From positions 1 to 64,000 of the forward strand of contig OX639965.1 of assembly GCA_951828235.1 (NCBI GenBank): DNA of 64,000 nucleotides, in the 5' to 3' direction. The position numbers and the translations under genes were made by a program. Shown here piece after piece: positions 1 to 8,223 of this stretch (position 1 is its first letter; the number at the start of each line of letters is the position of its first letter). This stretch comes from an uncultured Gammaproteobacteria bacterium. GTDB lineage: Bacteria; Pseudomonadota; Gammaproteobacteria; Steroidobacterales; Foliamicaceae. The notes below the pieces were generated by a model that was not told the origin of the DNA, made no database searches, and worked only from the letters and a program-made list of their open reading frames with translations.

Positions 1-1
1 C

Positions 2-373
2 TCAAGCCACGCGGCTCGTGGCGAGACCCAAACGGAACTCGACGAGCTCATCGCGGATTGGACCGCGACCAAGGACGCCGCTGAGCTGGAGGCGCTGATG
101 TCGGAGCACGGCGTTCCGTCGGGCAAGATTTACCGGGCGCCGGAAATGCTTGAAGACGCGCACTTCAAGGCGCGCGAGGCCATTGTTTCGGTCATGCATC
201 CGAAATTCGGCGATTTGAAGATGCAGAATGTAGCGCCCAAGCTGTCGCTCACGCCCGGGCAGATCAGGACGCCGGCGCCGGAGATCGGACAGCACAACGA
301 CGAAATCTACCGCGGCCTGCTCGATTACGACGACGCCAGGCTCGCCGCGCTGAAGGAAGGGGGGATTATCTGA
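2..373 (+). CDS. CaiB/BaiF family CoA-transferase, C-terminal fragment
   Basis: The reading frame is open from the window edge and ends at TGA 371-373, so only the last ~123 residues of a class III CoA-transferase are present. The family moves CoA between carboxylic acids. The visible part has the usual C-terminal pattern: a DELIADW-type helix, then SEHGVPSGKIYRAPEM, then the stretch ending in PAPEIGQHNDEIYRGLL, which matches the 'P.LGqHt.eVL..LG' tail of the family. The catalytic Asp lies in the missing N-terminal part. The next gene starts 5 bp downstream, so the two are probably cotranscribed. The substrate cannot be told from this fragment. Confidence 0.85.
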   Translation, partial: SSHAARGETQTELDELIADWTATKDAAELEALMSEHGVPSGKIYRAPEMLEDAHFKAREAIVSVMHPKFGDLKMQNVAPKLSLTPGQIRTPAPEIGQHNDEIYRGLLDYDDARLAALKEGGII

Positions 374-378
374 CGATC

Positions 379-1002
379 ATGGTGGAACTCGACCAGGACT
401 ACAGCCAGGCCGGATTCGGCGGCTCGCTCAAGCCGGGACAAAGTCCCGCACTCCTTATCATCGACTTTGTTCGCGCCTACCTGGACCCCGAATGCTCGCT
501 CTATGCGGGCGTGGAGGAAGAACTTGCCCAGGCGGTAAACCTGCTGGGCGAGTGCCGCAAGGCGGGCATACCCGTTTTTCATACCTGCGTGGAATATGAC
601 GCCGCCGGTACGGAGGGCGGCGTGTTCTACCGCAAGGTGCCGGCCCTGGCCAATCTGGTCAAGGGGTCGCCGTACTGCGCCTTCGGCGAAGGCCTGGAGC
701 CTGCCGAGGGCGAAGTGGTGATCGTGAAGAAATACCCCAGTGCGTTCTTCGGCACCCACCTCGCGGCGACACTGTCCTCGCTGGGCGTCGACACGCTGCT
801 CATCTGCGGATTGACCACCAGCGGCTGCGTGCGCGCATCGGCCGTGGATGCGCTGCAGCACGGTTACATCCCGGTGGTGGTTCGCGAGGCCACCGGTGAC
901 CGCGACGACCGGCCGCACGAGGCGAACCTGTTCGACATCAGCAAGAAATTCGGCGAGGTCATCGGCATCGACCAGGCCCGCCAATACCTGGATTCACTAT
1001 GA
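379..1002 (+). CDS. Isochorismatase-family cysteine hydrolase
   Basis: A 207-residue protein of the usual length for the isochorismatase-like hydrolases (N-carbamoylsarcosine amidase, nicotinamidase and relatives). The catalytic triad is visible: Asp29 in LLIIDFVRAY, a Lys at 117/118 in VIVKKYPSAF, and Cys150 in GLTTSGCVRASAVDA. The TTSGCVRA block resembles N-carbamoylsarcosine amidohydrolase-type members more than true isochorismatases, but the substrate is unknown. It starts 5 bp after the CoA-transferase, and its stop overlaps the start of the VOC gene as ATGA at 999-1002. The three genes therefore look like one translationally coupled unit, perhaps for breakdown of an amide- or carbamoyl-containing compound (inference). 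Confidence 0.88.
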   Translation: MVELDQDYSQAGFGGSLKPGQSPALLIIDFVRAYLDPECSLYAGVEEELAQAVNLLGECRKAGIPVFHTCVEYDAAGTEGGVFYRKVPALANLVKGSPYCAFGEGLEPAEGEVVIVKKYPSAFFGTHLAATLSSLGVDTLLICGLTTSGCVRASAVDALQHGYIPVVVREATGDRDDRPHEANLFDISKKFGEVIGIDQARQYLDSL

Positions 1003-1862
1003 TCGGCCCGATCGCCTGCGTAACGATTGCCGCGCCCGATCTGGGCGCGATGGAAGAAGCCTACGAACTGTTGGGCTACCGCGCGACCGGCGGAGGCCGG
1101 GTCCCGGGGGAACTGGCGAAGTTCTGGGGCGCCGAGGCGGTCGAAGGCGCGCAGTTCCTGCTCATGGCGCCGGCCACCACGACCGGCTTTCATTTCCGGT
1201 TCGTGGAACAACCGGCAATGGAGGACTACGCCGCCTATCGCTGCTGGGGGTGGAACGCCGCCGAACTGATGGTCCAGGACACCGATGCGCTGGAGAAGCA
1301 ACTCCTGGGCACTCCCTTTCACATCCTGGGGCCGCCCGCCGACCTGTCCATCACCGACGCCATCCGCGCCATGCAGGTCCAGGGTCCCGCAAAAGAATTC
1401 CTTTACCTCACCATGTTCAAGCGCAGAACGGAATTCGACGTGCCCGAGGCCGTGGATTTCGTCGACCGCACCTTCATCGTGATCCTCGGCGGGCCCTCGG
1501 TGGAAATGCTGGGCGACGCCTGGGGCGAGCGCTTCGGACTGACCTACGGCGAACCCCGGCCGGTGCGGATCACGGTCATGGGGCAAGTTTACGGGCTGCC
1601 CTACGATCACCGCTTCATGCTGAGCACGATGAGCCTTGCCGGAAGCAACCTGATCGAACTCGACTCCATGCCGGAGAACGCCGAGCCGCGCCCTGTTCGC
1701 GACGGCTGGCTGCCGCCATCGATCAGCATGGTGAGCTTTGTTTCCGATTCGCTGGGAGAGCACACGCTGGCAGATCAGCAGGGCGCACCCTATTTCGGTC
1801 GCGAAGCCGGCATGTGGCGCGGTCCTGTCGGAGAGTGGGTGGAGCTGATCGCGCCCGCTTAA
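999..1862 (+). CDS. VOC (glyoxalase/dioxygenase-fold) superfamily protein
   Basis: A 287-residue protein that looks like two vicinal-oxygen-chelate modules. It opens with IACVTIAAPDLGAMEEAYELLGY, typical of a VOC N-terminal strand and helix, and ends with FGREAGMWRGPVGEWVELI, which resembles a second module with the closing Glu of a glyoxalase motif. Metal ligands are not obvious, so it could be an enzyme of the glyoxalase/extradiol type or a binding protein. The start overlaps the preceding stop (ATGA). It is probably the last gene of the small operon that begins with the CoA-transferase, since a structured 158-bp gap follows. Confidence 0.7.
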   Translation: MIGPIACVTIAAPDLGAMEEAYELLGYRATGGGRVPGELAKFWGAEAVEGAQFLLMAPATTTGFHFRFVEQPAMEDYAAYRCWGWNAAELMVQDTDALEKQLLGTPFHILGPPADLSITDAIRAMQVQGPAKEFLYLTMFKRRTEFDVPEAVDFVDRTFIVILGGPSVEMLGDAWGERFGLTYGEPRPVRITVMGQVYGLPYDHRFMLSTMSLAGSNLIELDSMPENAEPRPVRDGWLPPSISMVSFVSDSLGEHTLADQQGAPYFGREAGMWRGPVGEWVELIAPA

Positions 1863-1899
1863 GTCATCCGCGATCTCGTGCTATTCTCATTCAAGCCGT

Positions 1900-1983
1900 C
1901 CTGGGAGTGGGGGCATGTCCTCCACGGCATTGCCCTCACAGCGGTCCCGCCCTCCACGAAGGCGAGACGCCTTCGCTCCCAGG
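1900..1983. repeat. Short palindromic repeat with GGCG-AGA-CGCC hairpin
   Basis: In the gap before the methyltransferase, CCTGGGAG (1900-1907) pairs with CTCCCAGG (1976-1983). Directly inside the right arm is a perfect hairpin, CGAAGGCG-AGA-CGCCTTCG (1957-1975). The remainder (1908-1956) can form a weaker GGGCA/TGCCC stem. The same layout, closing arms plus an adjacent GGCG-AGA-CGCC hairpin, recurs at 46446-46500, and the bare hairpin recurs at 3527-3539 and inside the palindrome at 45104-45269. No T-run follows, so it does not look like a simple rho-independent terminator. Confidence 0.6.
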
Positions 1984-2020
1984 CGCAGACGACAGTTGAC
2001 GCTTACAGGAGGCATAAGAA

Positions 2021-3151
2021 ATGTTTCGAAACGTTCACGCCTTGACACCCGACGCCGATCACGATGAAGCCTCTCGCATGGACTTCGTCCGTGCTTTCCG
2101 GGCCCATCTGTCCGGCACCATCATGCCCGGCAACTTCTCGCTCTACGAAGAGAAGATCAAGCCGGCCATCGAAAAGGAAACAGGGCGGCCGCCGCAGCAT
2201 CGCGACGAAATTCGCAAGAAGATGAAACACGAACCGTACTACCAGATGTGGAGCGCGATGACACGGCGCAGCCAGGAGATGATGTGGGACGCCACGGTGG
2301 ATACCGTCGAACGGCAGCTTCCCGAAATGATCGAACGCTACCGCGCCACCAACGGCGATGCCGGCGGCAGCCTGACGCTGAATCCCGACCTTGAGATTCC
2401 ACGCTATCACTCGGTGCACGACATTCACATCCAGCCCGGCGGTTATCACACCGACCAGGTCCCCGACGACATCACGGCCGGCGCCCTCTACGAGACCGGC
2501 TTGCAGATGTACATGGCGGGAGGCTGGGGGCCGGAGGCGGATTTCCTGGGCCGCATGCTGTGCGAAGGCATGCGCGGAATCTGGCCGGATTTCAAGCCGC
2601 GCCGGATTCTCGACATGGGCTGCGGGGCGGGCAACAGCACGCTGCCCTGGGGCAGGGCGTTTCCCCAGGCGGAGTTGCACGCCATCGATGTGGGCGCGCC
2701 GATGTTGCGCTACGGTCACGTCAGGGCCGAGTCGCTGGGTGTGGCCGTTCACTTCAGCCAGCAGAATGCGGAATGCACGGATTACGACGATGGCAGTTTC
2801 GACCTGATCGTCTCGCACATCATGCTGCACGAAACGTCCAAGAAGGCCCTCCCGCGGATCTTCGCCGAAACGCGGCGGCTGCTGAGCAGCGGCGGGCGCA
2901 TGTTGCACTTCGACATCCCCCGCGGCGACACCCTCTTCGATCAGTTCATGCACGACTGGGAGAGCTACAACAACAACGAGTCCTTCGCCCGCTGCATGAC
3001 CGACATCGATCTCGTCGCCGAAGCGCGCAAGGCCGGCTGGCCCTCCGACGAAGTAGGACTGCAGCTGATGAAGCCCGAGCTGGATATCTCGCAGCGGAAT
3101 TACTCCAAGGAGGAGATGAGCTTCAAGGTCCTGGCCGGGACCCGGGCATGA
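2021..3151 (+). CDS. Class I SAM-dependent methyltransferase
   Basis: A 376-residue protein whose second half is a Rossmann-type methyltransferase. Motif I is ILDMGCGAGNSTLPWGRAF near residue 200, followed by the acidic motif II region AELHAIDVGAPML and DGSFDLIVSHIMLHETSK as the motif IV/V region. The first ~170 residues are a mostly helical extension I do not recognise. The start has a good ribosome site (AGGAGG ending about 8 bases before ATG 2021). It is translationally coupled to the next gene by an ATGA overlap at 3148. A small-molecule methyltransferase is likely; the substrate is unknown. Confidence 0.8.
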   Translation: MFRNVHALTPDADHDEASRMDFVRAFRAHLSGTIMPGNFSLYEEKIKPAIEKETGRPPQHRDEIRKKMKHEPYYQMWSAMTRRSQEMMWDATVDTVERQLPEMIERYRATNGDAGGSLTLNPDLEIPRYHSVHDIHIQPGGYHTDQVPDDITAGALYETGLQMYMAGGWGPEADFLGRMLCEGMRGIWPDFKPRRILDMGCGAGNSTLPWGRAFPQAELHAIDVGAPMLRYGHVRAESLGVAVHFSQQNAECTDYDDGSFDLIVSHIMLHETSKKALPRIFAETRRLLSSGGRMLHFDIPRGDTLFDQFMHDWESYNNNESFARCMTDIDLVAEARKAGWPSDEVGLQLMKPELDISQRNYSKEEMSFKVLAGTRA

Positions 3152-3516
3152 TCTCGGGCGAGGACGCGCCCCGCCTACGCCGCACCGCCAAGGGGAAGCG
3201 CCCGCGCTACTTCTCCGATCCTGCGGTCGACCGGCTGCTGGGTATCCTCATGACTCTGGTCGGGGAAGTGTCGGTGCTGCGCGACCGCCTGGACAGCGTG
3301 GAGCGGCTGATCGAGAAAGGCGGCCTCTTCAAGCAGGAGGACATCGACGGCTTTCAGCCGGACGAGGAGGCGGAAGCGGAAAGGGAGAACGCACGCCGCC
3401 GCTACGTGGAACGCGTCATGCGTGTGGTGCAAAACGAGTACGAAGAAACAACCCCGGTGGCCGCAATGCCGCCGGTCGCTGAAGTACACAGCCAGTTCGA
3501 GGAAGGCAAACTCTAA
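3148..3516 (+). CDS. Small coiled-coil protein of unknown function
   Basis: A 122-residue hypothetical protein that starts at the ATGA overlap with the methyltransferase stop. The N-terminus is basic (RLRRTAKGKRPRYF). It is followed by a heptad-like helix (DRLLGILMTLVGEVSVLRDRLDSVERLIEKGG) and a very acidic, charged second half (DEEAEAERENARRRYVERVMR). There is no signal peptide or membrane segment. The coupling and tight spacing suggest a partner of the methyltransferase, for example in oligomerisation; this is inference only. I do not recognise a family. Confidence 0.6.
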   Translation: MISGEDAPRLRRTAKGKRPRYFSDPAVDRLLGILMTLVGEVSVLRDRLDSVERLIEKGGLFKQEDIDGFQPDEEAEAERENARRRYVERVMRVVQNEYEETTPVAAMPPVAEVHSQFEEGKL

Positions 3517-3526
3517 TAAGTAAGGA

Positions 3527-3539
3527 AGGCGAGACGCCT
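3527..3539. repeat. Isolated AGGCG-AGA-CGCCT hairpin
   Basis: A small perfect hairpin with the same AGA loop as the repeats at 1957-1975 and 46475-46491. It sits between the convergent ends of the small coiled-coil gene and the ferredoxin gene. It may be a decayed copy of the same repeat or a bidirectional stem; no T-run follows on either side. Confidence 0.4.
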
Positions 3540-3564
3540 CCCATCCCGGACTCGCCGCAGGCGC

Positions 3565-3885
3565 TCAGGCTTCGTTATCCGCCGCGCGTAACTTCAGGCC
3601 GGCCAGGTCCGCCGTCATCTGGATCTGGCAGGTCAGCCGGCTGTTGGACTTGCGCTCGAGGGCGCAATCCAGCATGGCGTCTTCCATGTCGTCGATGGGG
3701 GGCAATTTGTCGACCCACTCCTCGTCGACATAGCTGTGGCAGGTGGCGCAGGCGCAGCAGCCGCCGCATTCCGCCACGATCCCCTCAACGTCGTTCTCCA
3801 GCGCAATCTCCATGAGAGTGCAGCCTTCCGGAACCTCGATATCGCGGGGATTCCCCTTGCAATCAACGAAATGCACCGTGGGCAT
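3565..3885 (-). CDS. 2Fe-2S ferredoxin, adrenodoxin/putidaredoxin type
   Basis: A 106-residue ferredoxin. The cluster ligands are C40-x5-C46-x2-C49 and C86 (CGGCCACATC ... LTCQI), the arrangement of vertebrate-type ferredoxins that serve P450s and Rieske oxygenases. Two extra cysteines (43 and 44) lie inside the first loop, which is unusual. It starts 34 bp after the TPR gene of the TonB operon but is probably functionally separate. No ferredoxin reductase is nearby. A possible client is the Rieske oxygenase at 48.8-50.1 kb, whose operon lacks an electron-transfer partner (inference). Confidence 0.92.
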   Translation of the reverse strand: MPTVHFVDCKGNPRDIEVPEGCTLMEIALENDVEGIVAECGGCCACATCHSYVDEEWVDKLPPIDDMEDAMLDCALERKSNSRLTCQIQMTADLAGLKLRAADNEA

Positions 3886-3918
3886 TGAAATACCCCTTCC
3901 TCAAACGTTTGTGGCGGG

Positions 3919-5250
3919 TCAGCCGCCGTACTGGGCCAGTCGGGCCTCGAGGTCGCTGCGCCGCTTGACCTCTCTCCTCAGGTAGTTCTGCCACTGTGTG
4001 GCGGTCCTGCGGGTGTCGCTGTCGCGCGCCGCCCGTGTGAAGGCATCGCTCGCATCGTCGAACTTTTCCTGTTCGAACAGGCACTGTCCCAGCAGCATAT
4101 AGGTCCTGCCCTCGCTATCCAGTTCCCCTGTCTGCAGGGCCTGGCGGGCCGCCGAAGCACAGTCGGCGTAATCGCTCAGGGCGTTATAGGTTTCCGCCAG
4201 CCGCACGTAGAGATCTCCCTTGTCCTCCATGTCCTCCTCGCTTTCGGCTGCCTTGCGCATTGGTTCAAGCGCCTTGCGGTCCTCCCGCGCCAGCTGCCAG
4301 GCTTGCGCCAGGATACGGTAATTCACAGCCGACTCTTCGATGGCTCCGCTGTCGAGCCCGTTCTGCATTACGACCGCCGCCTTGTAGGGGACTTCCGCCA
4401 GCATGAACAACTGGGCCATGGTCACCAGTTCGTTGCTCCTGTCCAGGAGGTCCTGTTCGTAGCAGCTCCAGAATGCGGCCAGTTGCCTGGGCTCATCCTC
4501 CACAATGGAATAAAGGCCCTGAACCTGCATCCAGTACTGCTTCTTGGGCCAGTTGGTCAGCAGTGTCTTGCTGACTTCCAGGGCCTCGTTGAATTCCTCC
4601 AGCTCCCAGTGCGCGGCCAGCAGATAGCGCCACCAGTTCTCCTCGACCTCGTTGCCCGTCTGCCTGGCCCTTTCTATCGCAAACTGTACGTTGTCCAGCG
4701 CATTGCGCCAATCCTCCATCTGGAAGTAGGCCATGGCCAGAAGCATGTAGTCCTTGGGAGCCGGACTCTCCTGGGAATCGATCCATCTGCGCGCAAAATT
4801 GACGGCCTCCGGATAGTTCTCCACCTGCATGTAGAGCTGCGACAGCGTTCTGATGGTCTGGTAATACAGGCCTTCCGGGATTTCCCCTGGGCCGCCGATC
4901 TCGATTACGCCGAGGAAGGATCGGATCGCGCTGGGAAAGTCTTCCTTTTCAATGTGAATAAAGCCGTAGAAATTGCTGGTCTGGGCGCGTTCGTAGGGCG
5001 TCAGGCCGCGAAGTTCGGTGATCTCCTGCAGCATTGCTTCCGCAGTGGCGTAGTCCTCGAGTTCCAGCGCCTCCTGCGCCCTGGAAAAACGCCTGTGCAC
5101 CCGTTCGCTCATGGCCTCGGTGCGCCGCGTCTTCTGCTCCTCCTGCTCTCCTTCCTGCGCCTGGGCGAATCCCGCCGGCGCAAGCAGCGCGAGGCCGACA
5201 AGCCCCGCGAAGATCATGTTGAACCTCGCGCTCACGGCGTCAATCTTCAA
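3919..5250 (-). CDS. Exported tetratricopeptide-repeat protein of the TonB cluster
   Basis: A ~443-residue protein with a signal peptide (hydrophobic MIFAGLVGLALLAPAGFAQA) followed by many helical TPR-like repeats, for example LNMAQLF/YKAAVVMQNGL and TYMLLGQCLFEQEKFDDASDAFTRA at the C-terminus. A TPR protein at the end of a DUF3450-ExbB-ExbB-ExbD-TonB operon is a recurring arrangement in gammaproteobacteria and is thought to work with the TonB motor in the periplasm. The start is uncertain: a TTG at 5250 overlaps the upstream tonB stop, while GTG 5235 and ATG 5217 are in-frame alternatives. The TTG and GTG starts give a more conventional charged n-region. Confidence 0.8.
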   Translation of the reverse strand: MKIDAVSARFNMIFAGLVGLALLAPAGFAQAQEGEQEEQKTRRTEAMSERVHRRFSRAQEALELEDYATAEAMLQEITELRGLTPYERAQTSNFYGFIHIEKEDFPSAIRSFLGVIEIGGPGEIPEGLYYQTIRTLSQLYMQVENYPEAVNFARRWIDSQESPAPKDYMLLAMAYFQMEDWRNALDNVQFAIERARQTGNEVEENWWRYLLAAHWELEEFNEALEVSKTLLTNWPKKQYWMQVQGLYSIVEDEPRQLAAFWSCYEQDLLDRSNELVTMAQLFMLAEVPYKAAVVMQNGLDSGAIEESAVNYRILAQAWQLAREDRKALEPMRKAAESEEDMEDKGDLYVRLAETYNALSDYADCASAARQALQTGELDSEGRTYMLLGQCLFEQEKFDDASDAFTRAARDSDTRRTATQWQNYLRREVKRRSDLEARLAQYGG

Positions 5251-5872
5251 TCTGGAAGGTTATCCTGTGCCGCAGCCCGGGAACGGCGATCGCCGTGCCG
5301 TTTACCACGCGCGGCTTGTACTTGAACTTGAGCAGCGCCTGCACGGAAGCTCGCTCGAACAAGGAACTCGTGCACTCGATGACGCTCACATCCGCGGTAG
5401 TTCCCAGCGGCGTAACGGTGAACTGGAGATCGCAGTAGCCTTCCAGCCCGCGTGACTGCGCCCGGCGCGGATACATGGGCGCCACCTTTACGATCGGCAG
5501 ATAATCGCCCTCGGCCAGGCTGAAATCGCCCAACTCGCTGTCCAGGCCCACATCCAGGTTCGGGTTCGGCGCCGAAACCGCCACGGCGGAGTCGAAGTCG
5601 GAATTGTCCATGTCCTGCTGAGGAAGGTCGGGGGGCTGGTCATCCACTTCGGGCGGCCGTTCGGGCTTCTCTTCCTTGCGCTCGATCGTTTCCTCTCTCT
5701 TTACACGCACGAAGTCCACGAATCGCGCATCGAGCGCCTCGGTGATCGCCGCCTGGCCGGTGGCGATCAGGAACTGCATGACCCACAGCAGGGACAGCGC
5801 GGCGAAACTTCCGATGGCCAAGGCCACGAAATAGCGCCCGACTCTCCGTTTGACTTGTTTCTGGTCTGTCAT
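5240..5872 (-). CDS. tonB: TonB-family energy transducer (copy 1)
   Basis: A 210-residue TonB. It has a cytoplasmic basic tip, one transmembrane helix (ALAIGSFAALSLLWVMQFLIATG), a charged and proline-rich linker (EEKPERPPEVDDQPPDLPQQ), and the C-terminal TonB domain with YPRRAQSRGLEGYCDLQFTV. It would carry ExbB/ExbD motor force across the periplasm to an outer-membrane receptor. It is paralogous to the next gene upstream: the C-terminal ~90 residues are nearly identical and the linkers differ. GGAGGTGGCAAG precedes the ATG at 5872. Two Cys in the C-terminal domain are shared with copy 2. Confidence 0.9.
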   Translation of the reverse strand: MTDQKQVKRRVGRYFVALAIGSFAALSLLWVMQFLIATGQAAITEALDARFVDFVRVKREETIERKEEKPERPPEVDDQPPDLPQQDMDNSDFDSAVAVSAPNPNLDVGLDSELGDFSLAEGDYLPIVKVAPMYPRRAQSRGLEGYCDLQFTVTPLGTTADVSVIECTSSLFERASVQALLKFKYKPRVVNGTAIAVPGLRHRITFQIED

Positions 5873-5888
5873 CTTGCCACCTCCACTG

Positions 5889-6512
5889 CTAATCTTCGAT
5901 TTCGAATGTAAACCTGTGTCTCAGGCCGGGCACGGCAATCGGCGTGCCGTCCACGACGCGAGGCTTGTAGGTAAATTTGCGCAAGGCCTGAACCGAATTG
6001 CGCTTGAACAAGGGGCTGCTGCATTCGATCACGCGCACGTTTGCCGTCGCACCCTGCGGAGTCACCGCAAACTCAAGATCGCAGTAGCCTTCCAGTCCAC
6101 GGGATTGGGCTCGCCGCGGATATACCGGCATCACCTTCATGATCGGTGCGAAGTCGCCCTCACCGGGGATCAGCATATCCAGTTGTTCAATGACCTCGCC
6201 CACTTCAGGTTCGGAAATCGCCGCCGACACGACCACTGCGGAAGAAACGCCCTGCCCGACAACAGATTGGGGCCGAACGGGTTTTTCGGGTGGGGGAAAA
6301 TTACAGTCAATAATTCCCGGGTCGTGAATCAATGAAGGGTCTCGGTCGACAGCCCCGGAGTATTCGAATCTCGTATCCACGGTAATCGCCGCCTGGCCGG
6401 AGGCGACAAGAAACTGCATCGCCCAAAACAGCGAGAAGACGCCGATGCAGCCCGCGGCCAGAGCCACAACATAACGCCCTGCGTTTCGCATGACTTGCTC
6501 CGGATCTTCCAT
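5889..6512 (-). CDS. tonB: TonB-family energy transducer (copy 2)
   Basis: A 207-residue paralogue of the downstream TonB. It starts MEDPEQVMRNAGRYVVAL, has one membrane helix (GCIGVFSLFWAMQFLVASG), a divergent linker and the YPRRAQSRGLEGYCDLEFAV TonB domain. I place the start at 6512 because GGAGG lies 7 bases before it; an ATG at 6536 is in frame but lies upstream of that ribosome site. The same ribosome-site-plus-start layout survives in the tonB relic at 8224-8262. The linker has lost the acidic/proline run seen in copy 1 and is shorter in prolines, so the two copies may reach different partners (inference). Confidence 0.88.
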   Translation of the reverse strand: MEDPEQVMRNAGRYVVALAAGCIGVFSLFWAMQFLVASGQAAITVDTRFEYSGAVDRDPSLIHDPGIIDCNFPPPEKPVRPQSVVGQGVSSAVVVSAAISEPEVGEVIEQLDMLIPGEGDFAPIMKVMPVYPRRAQSRGLEGYCDLEFAVTPQGATANVRVIECSSPLFKRNSVQALRKFTYKPRVVDGTPIAVPGLRHRFTFEIED

Positions 6513-6623
6513 TTTTCCGCCTCCTTCGCTGTTCATTACAAGCGAAGTCTACAGCTGTCCGCGCGTGGTGGCATACACCGCCGACGCCGCCCCTGGCGCG
6601 AACCGCCCCTGGCGCGGGCCGCG

Positions 6624-7034
6624 TCAGTCATCGCCGGCCGCAATCTTCACATCGAAGACGCCGGCTTGACGGGCAGCGTCCATGACGCCGACCAGGGTTT
6701 CCGTATACGCCCGCTTGTCCGGTCGAATGATAACCGAACCTTCGGGGTTCTCGGCATGCAGGCGCTCAATGTTCGCCCGCACCGCCCGTGGGTCCACGCG
6801 CCGCTTGGCGATCCAGATTTCGTTCGCCGCGCTGATAGCCACCAGGATATTGGCCTTCGCCGTAACCTGGTCAGGGGGCGCGTCGGGCCGGTTCACGTCG
6901 AGTCCGGCCTCCTTGATGAAGGAAGCCGTTACGATGAAGAAGATCAACATGATGAACACCATGTCCAGCATGGGCGTCAGGTTGATCTCCGTCTTGTCTT
7001 TTTCGCCTGCGGCTTGAATGATGGATCTGCGCAT
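6624..7034 (-). CDS. exbD: ExbD/TolR-type biopolymer transport protein (copy 2)
   Basis: A 136-residue ExbD. It has a cytoplasmic N-terminus, a single transmembrane helix with the motor Asp (INLTPMLDMVFIMLIFFIVTA) and a periplasmic domain. The start MRRSIIQAAGE at 7034 is chosen because it matches the other copy exactly. About 80% of positions are the same as in the ExbD at 8347-8757, so this is a recent duplicate. The IS630-type element sits 25 bp upstream of its start and separates it from the promoter-proximal genes, so its expression may depend on read-through or on the element. Confidence 0.92.
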   Translation of the reverse strand: MRRSIIQAAGEKDKTEINLTPMLDMVFIMLIFFIVTASFIKEAGLDVNRPDAPPDQVTAKANILVAISAANEIWIAKRRVDPRAVRANIERLHAENPEGSVIIRPDKRAYTETLVGVMDAARQAGVFDVKIAAGDD

Positions 7035-7056
7035 TGGTGCTTTCCCCAAGTAACCT

Positions 7057-8145
7057 CTAGTGTCGTGTCCCGGAAATACATAAGCAAAGTCGTTCGATTT
7101 TAGCGAGGATGGAATCGGCGGTGGCGACCCAGGCGAAGGGGCTGGCATGGGCATTGTAGTGTTCCACGAATTCGTTGATTTTGCGGGTCAGTTCCTTGAC
7201 GTTGGAGAACGAGCCGCGGCGGATGGCCTGTTGTGTAATGAGGCCGAACCAGCGTTCGACCTGGTTGATCCACGAGGCGTAGGTGGGCGTGTAATGCAGG
7301 GTGTATCGGGGGCGGCGGGCCAGCCACGCCTTGACCTTGGGATGCTTGTGGGTGGCGTAGTTGTCGACGATGAGATGGACATCGAGGTTTTTGGGCACGC
7401 TGGCGTCGATATGGCGCAGGAAGGCGAGGAACTCTTGGTGGCGGTGGCGCCGTTTGCACTGTGCGAGCACTTCGCCGGTGGCCACGTCGAGGGCGGCGAA
7501 CAGGGTGGTGGTGCCGTGGCGGACATAGTCGTGAGTGACGCCTTCGACGTAGCCGAGTCCCATGGGCAGCATGGGCTGGGTGCGCTGAAGGGCCTGGATT
7601 TGGCTTTTTTCGTCCACGCACAGCACCACGGCGTGATCAGGCGGGTTCAGATACAAGCCGACGATATCGCGCACTTTCTCGATGAAGAAGGGGTCGTTGG
7701 AGAGTTTGAAGTGGCGTTGGCGGTGCGGTTGCACGCCGAACAGGTCGAACCAGCGTTGCACGGTGGATTTGGAGATGCCGGTGTGCTCGGCCATGGCGCG
7801 CACGCTCCAGTGCGTGGCGTTGGGGGGCTGGGATTGAAGGGCGGTATTGATGACCTCCGCGACCCGCTCGTCTTCGTGGGCGCGCGGCCGTCCGGGGCGC
7901 AGTTGGTCGCGCAAGCCTTGAAGGCCCTGTTGCAGATAGCGGCGGCGCCATTTGCCGACGGTCATGGGGTTGAGTTTCATGCGCTTGGCGATGGAGGCGT
8001 TGGGTTCCCCATCGGCGCAGGCCAGCACGATCTGGGCTCTCCGCACGATGCCGTGAGGCAGCGAGCGGGAGCGGGCGATGCTCAGCAGTTGGTTCTTCTC
8101 GTCACGGTTCAAGGTGACAGAAGCAATAGGGCGGCCACGCGGCAT
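7057..8145 (-). CDS. IS630 family transposase (DDE type)
   Basis: A 362-residue transposase of full family length. The N-terminal half has two helix-turn-helix segments ([20 protein letters not shown] and [16 protein letters not shown]). The catalytic triad is D178 (LCVDEKSQ), D261 (LIVDNYATH) and E297 (NQVERWFG), the DDE set of IS630 with no missing residue. The frame runs through the left terminal repeat, and its TAG stop (7057-7059) is formed by the flanking CTAG target site, so termination depends on where the element lands. It should be active unless silent for other reasons. Confidence 0.95.
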   Translation of the reverse strand: MPRGRPIASVTLNRDEKNQLLSIARSRSLPHGIVRRAQIVLACADGEPNASIAKRMKLNPMTVGKWRRRYLQQGLQGLRDQLRPGRPRAHEDERVAEVINTALQSQPPNATHWSVRAMAEHTGISKSTVQRWFDLFGVQPHRQRHFKLSNDPFFIEKVRDIVGLYLNPPDHAVVLCVDEKSQIQALQRTQPMLPMGLGYVEGVTHDYVRHGTTTLFAALDVATGEVLAQCKRRHRHQEFLAFLRHIDASVPKNLDVHLIVDNYATHKHPKVKAWLARRPRYTLHYTPTYASWINQVERWFGLITQQAIRRGSFSNVKELTRKINEFVEHYNAHASPFAWVATADSILAKIERLCLCISGTRH

Positions 8146-8205
8146 GGGCGGACTCCGAAAATAAACACGCCCATTATTATATTACTTATTTACGGGACAG
8201 CACAC
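7060..8205 (-). mobile_element. IS630-type insertion sequence, intact, 1146 bp
   Basis: Terminal inverted repeats are visible: GTGTCGTGTCCCGGAAATA at the left end, and GTGTGCTGTCCCGTAAATA read inward from the right end (16 of 19 match). Both ends abut TA (7058-7059 and 8206-8207) within CTAG, the TA target duplication typical of the IS630/Tc1/mariner superfamily. One full-length transposase lies inside. The element sits between the two exbD copies in the same orientation as the operon, and the site it entered already contained a duplicated exbD-tonB segment. Confidence 0.92.
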
Positions 8206-8223
8206 TAGCGTGGGTATTCGGCG

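Noticed and set aside
1900-1983. Rho-independent terminator after the VOC gene
   Set aside because: The stem is strong but no T-run follows; its recurrence elsewhere fits a repeat better.
4303-5325. A long plus-strand open frame opposite the TPR gene (340 codons)
   Set aside because: It is antisense to a gene with clear signal peptide and repeats, lacks any recognisable domain, and GC-rich DNA commonly leaves such frames open.
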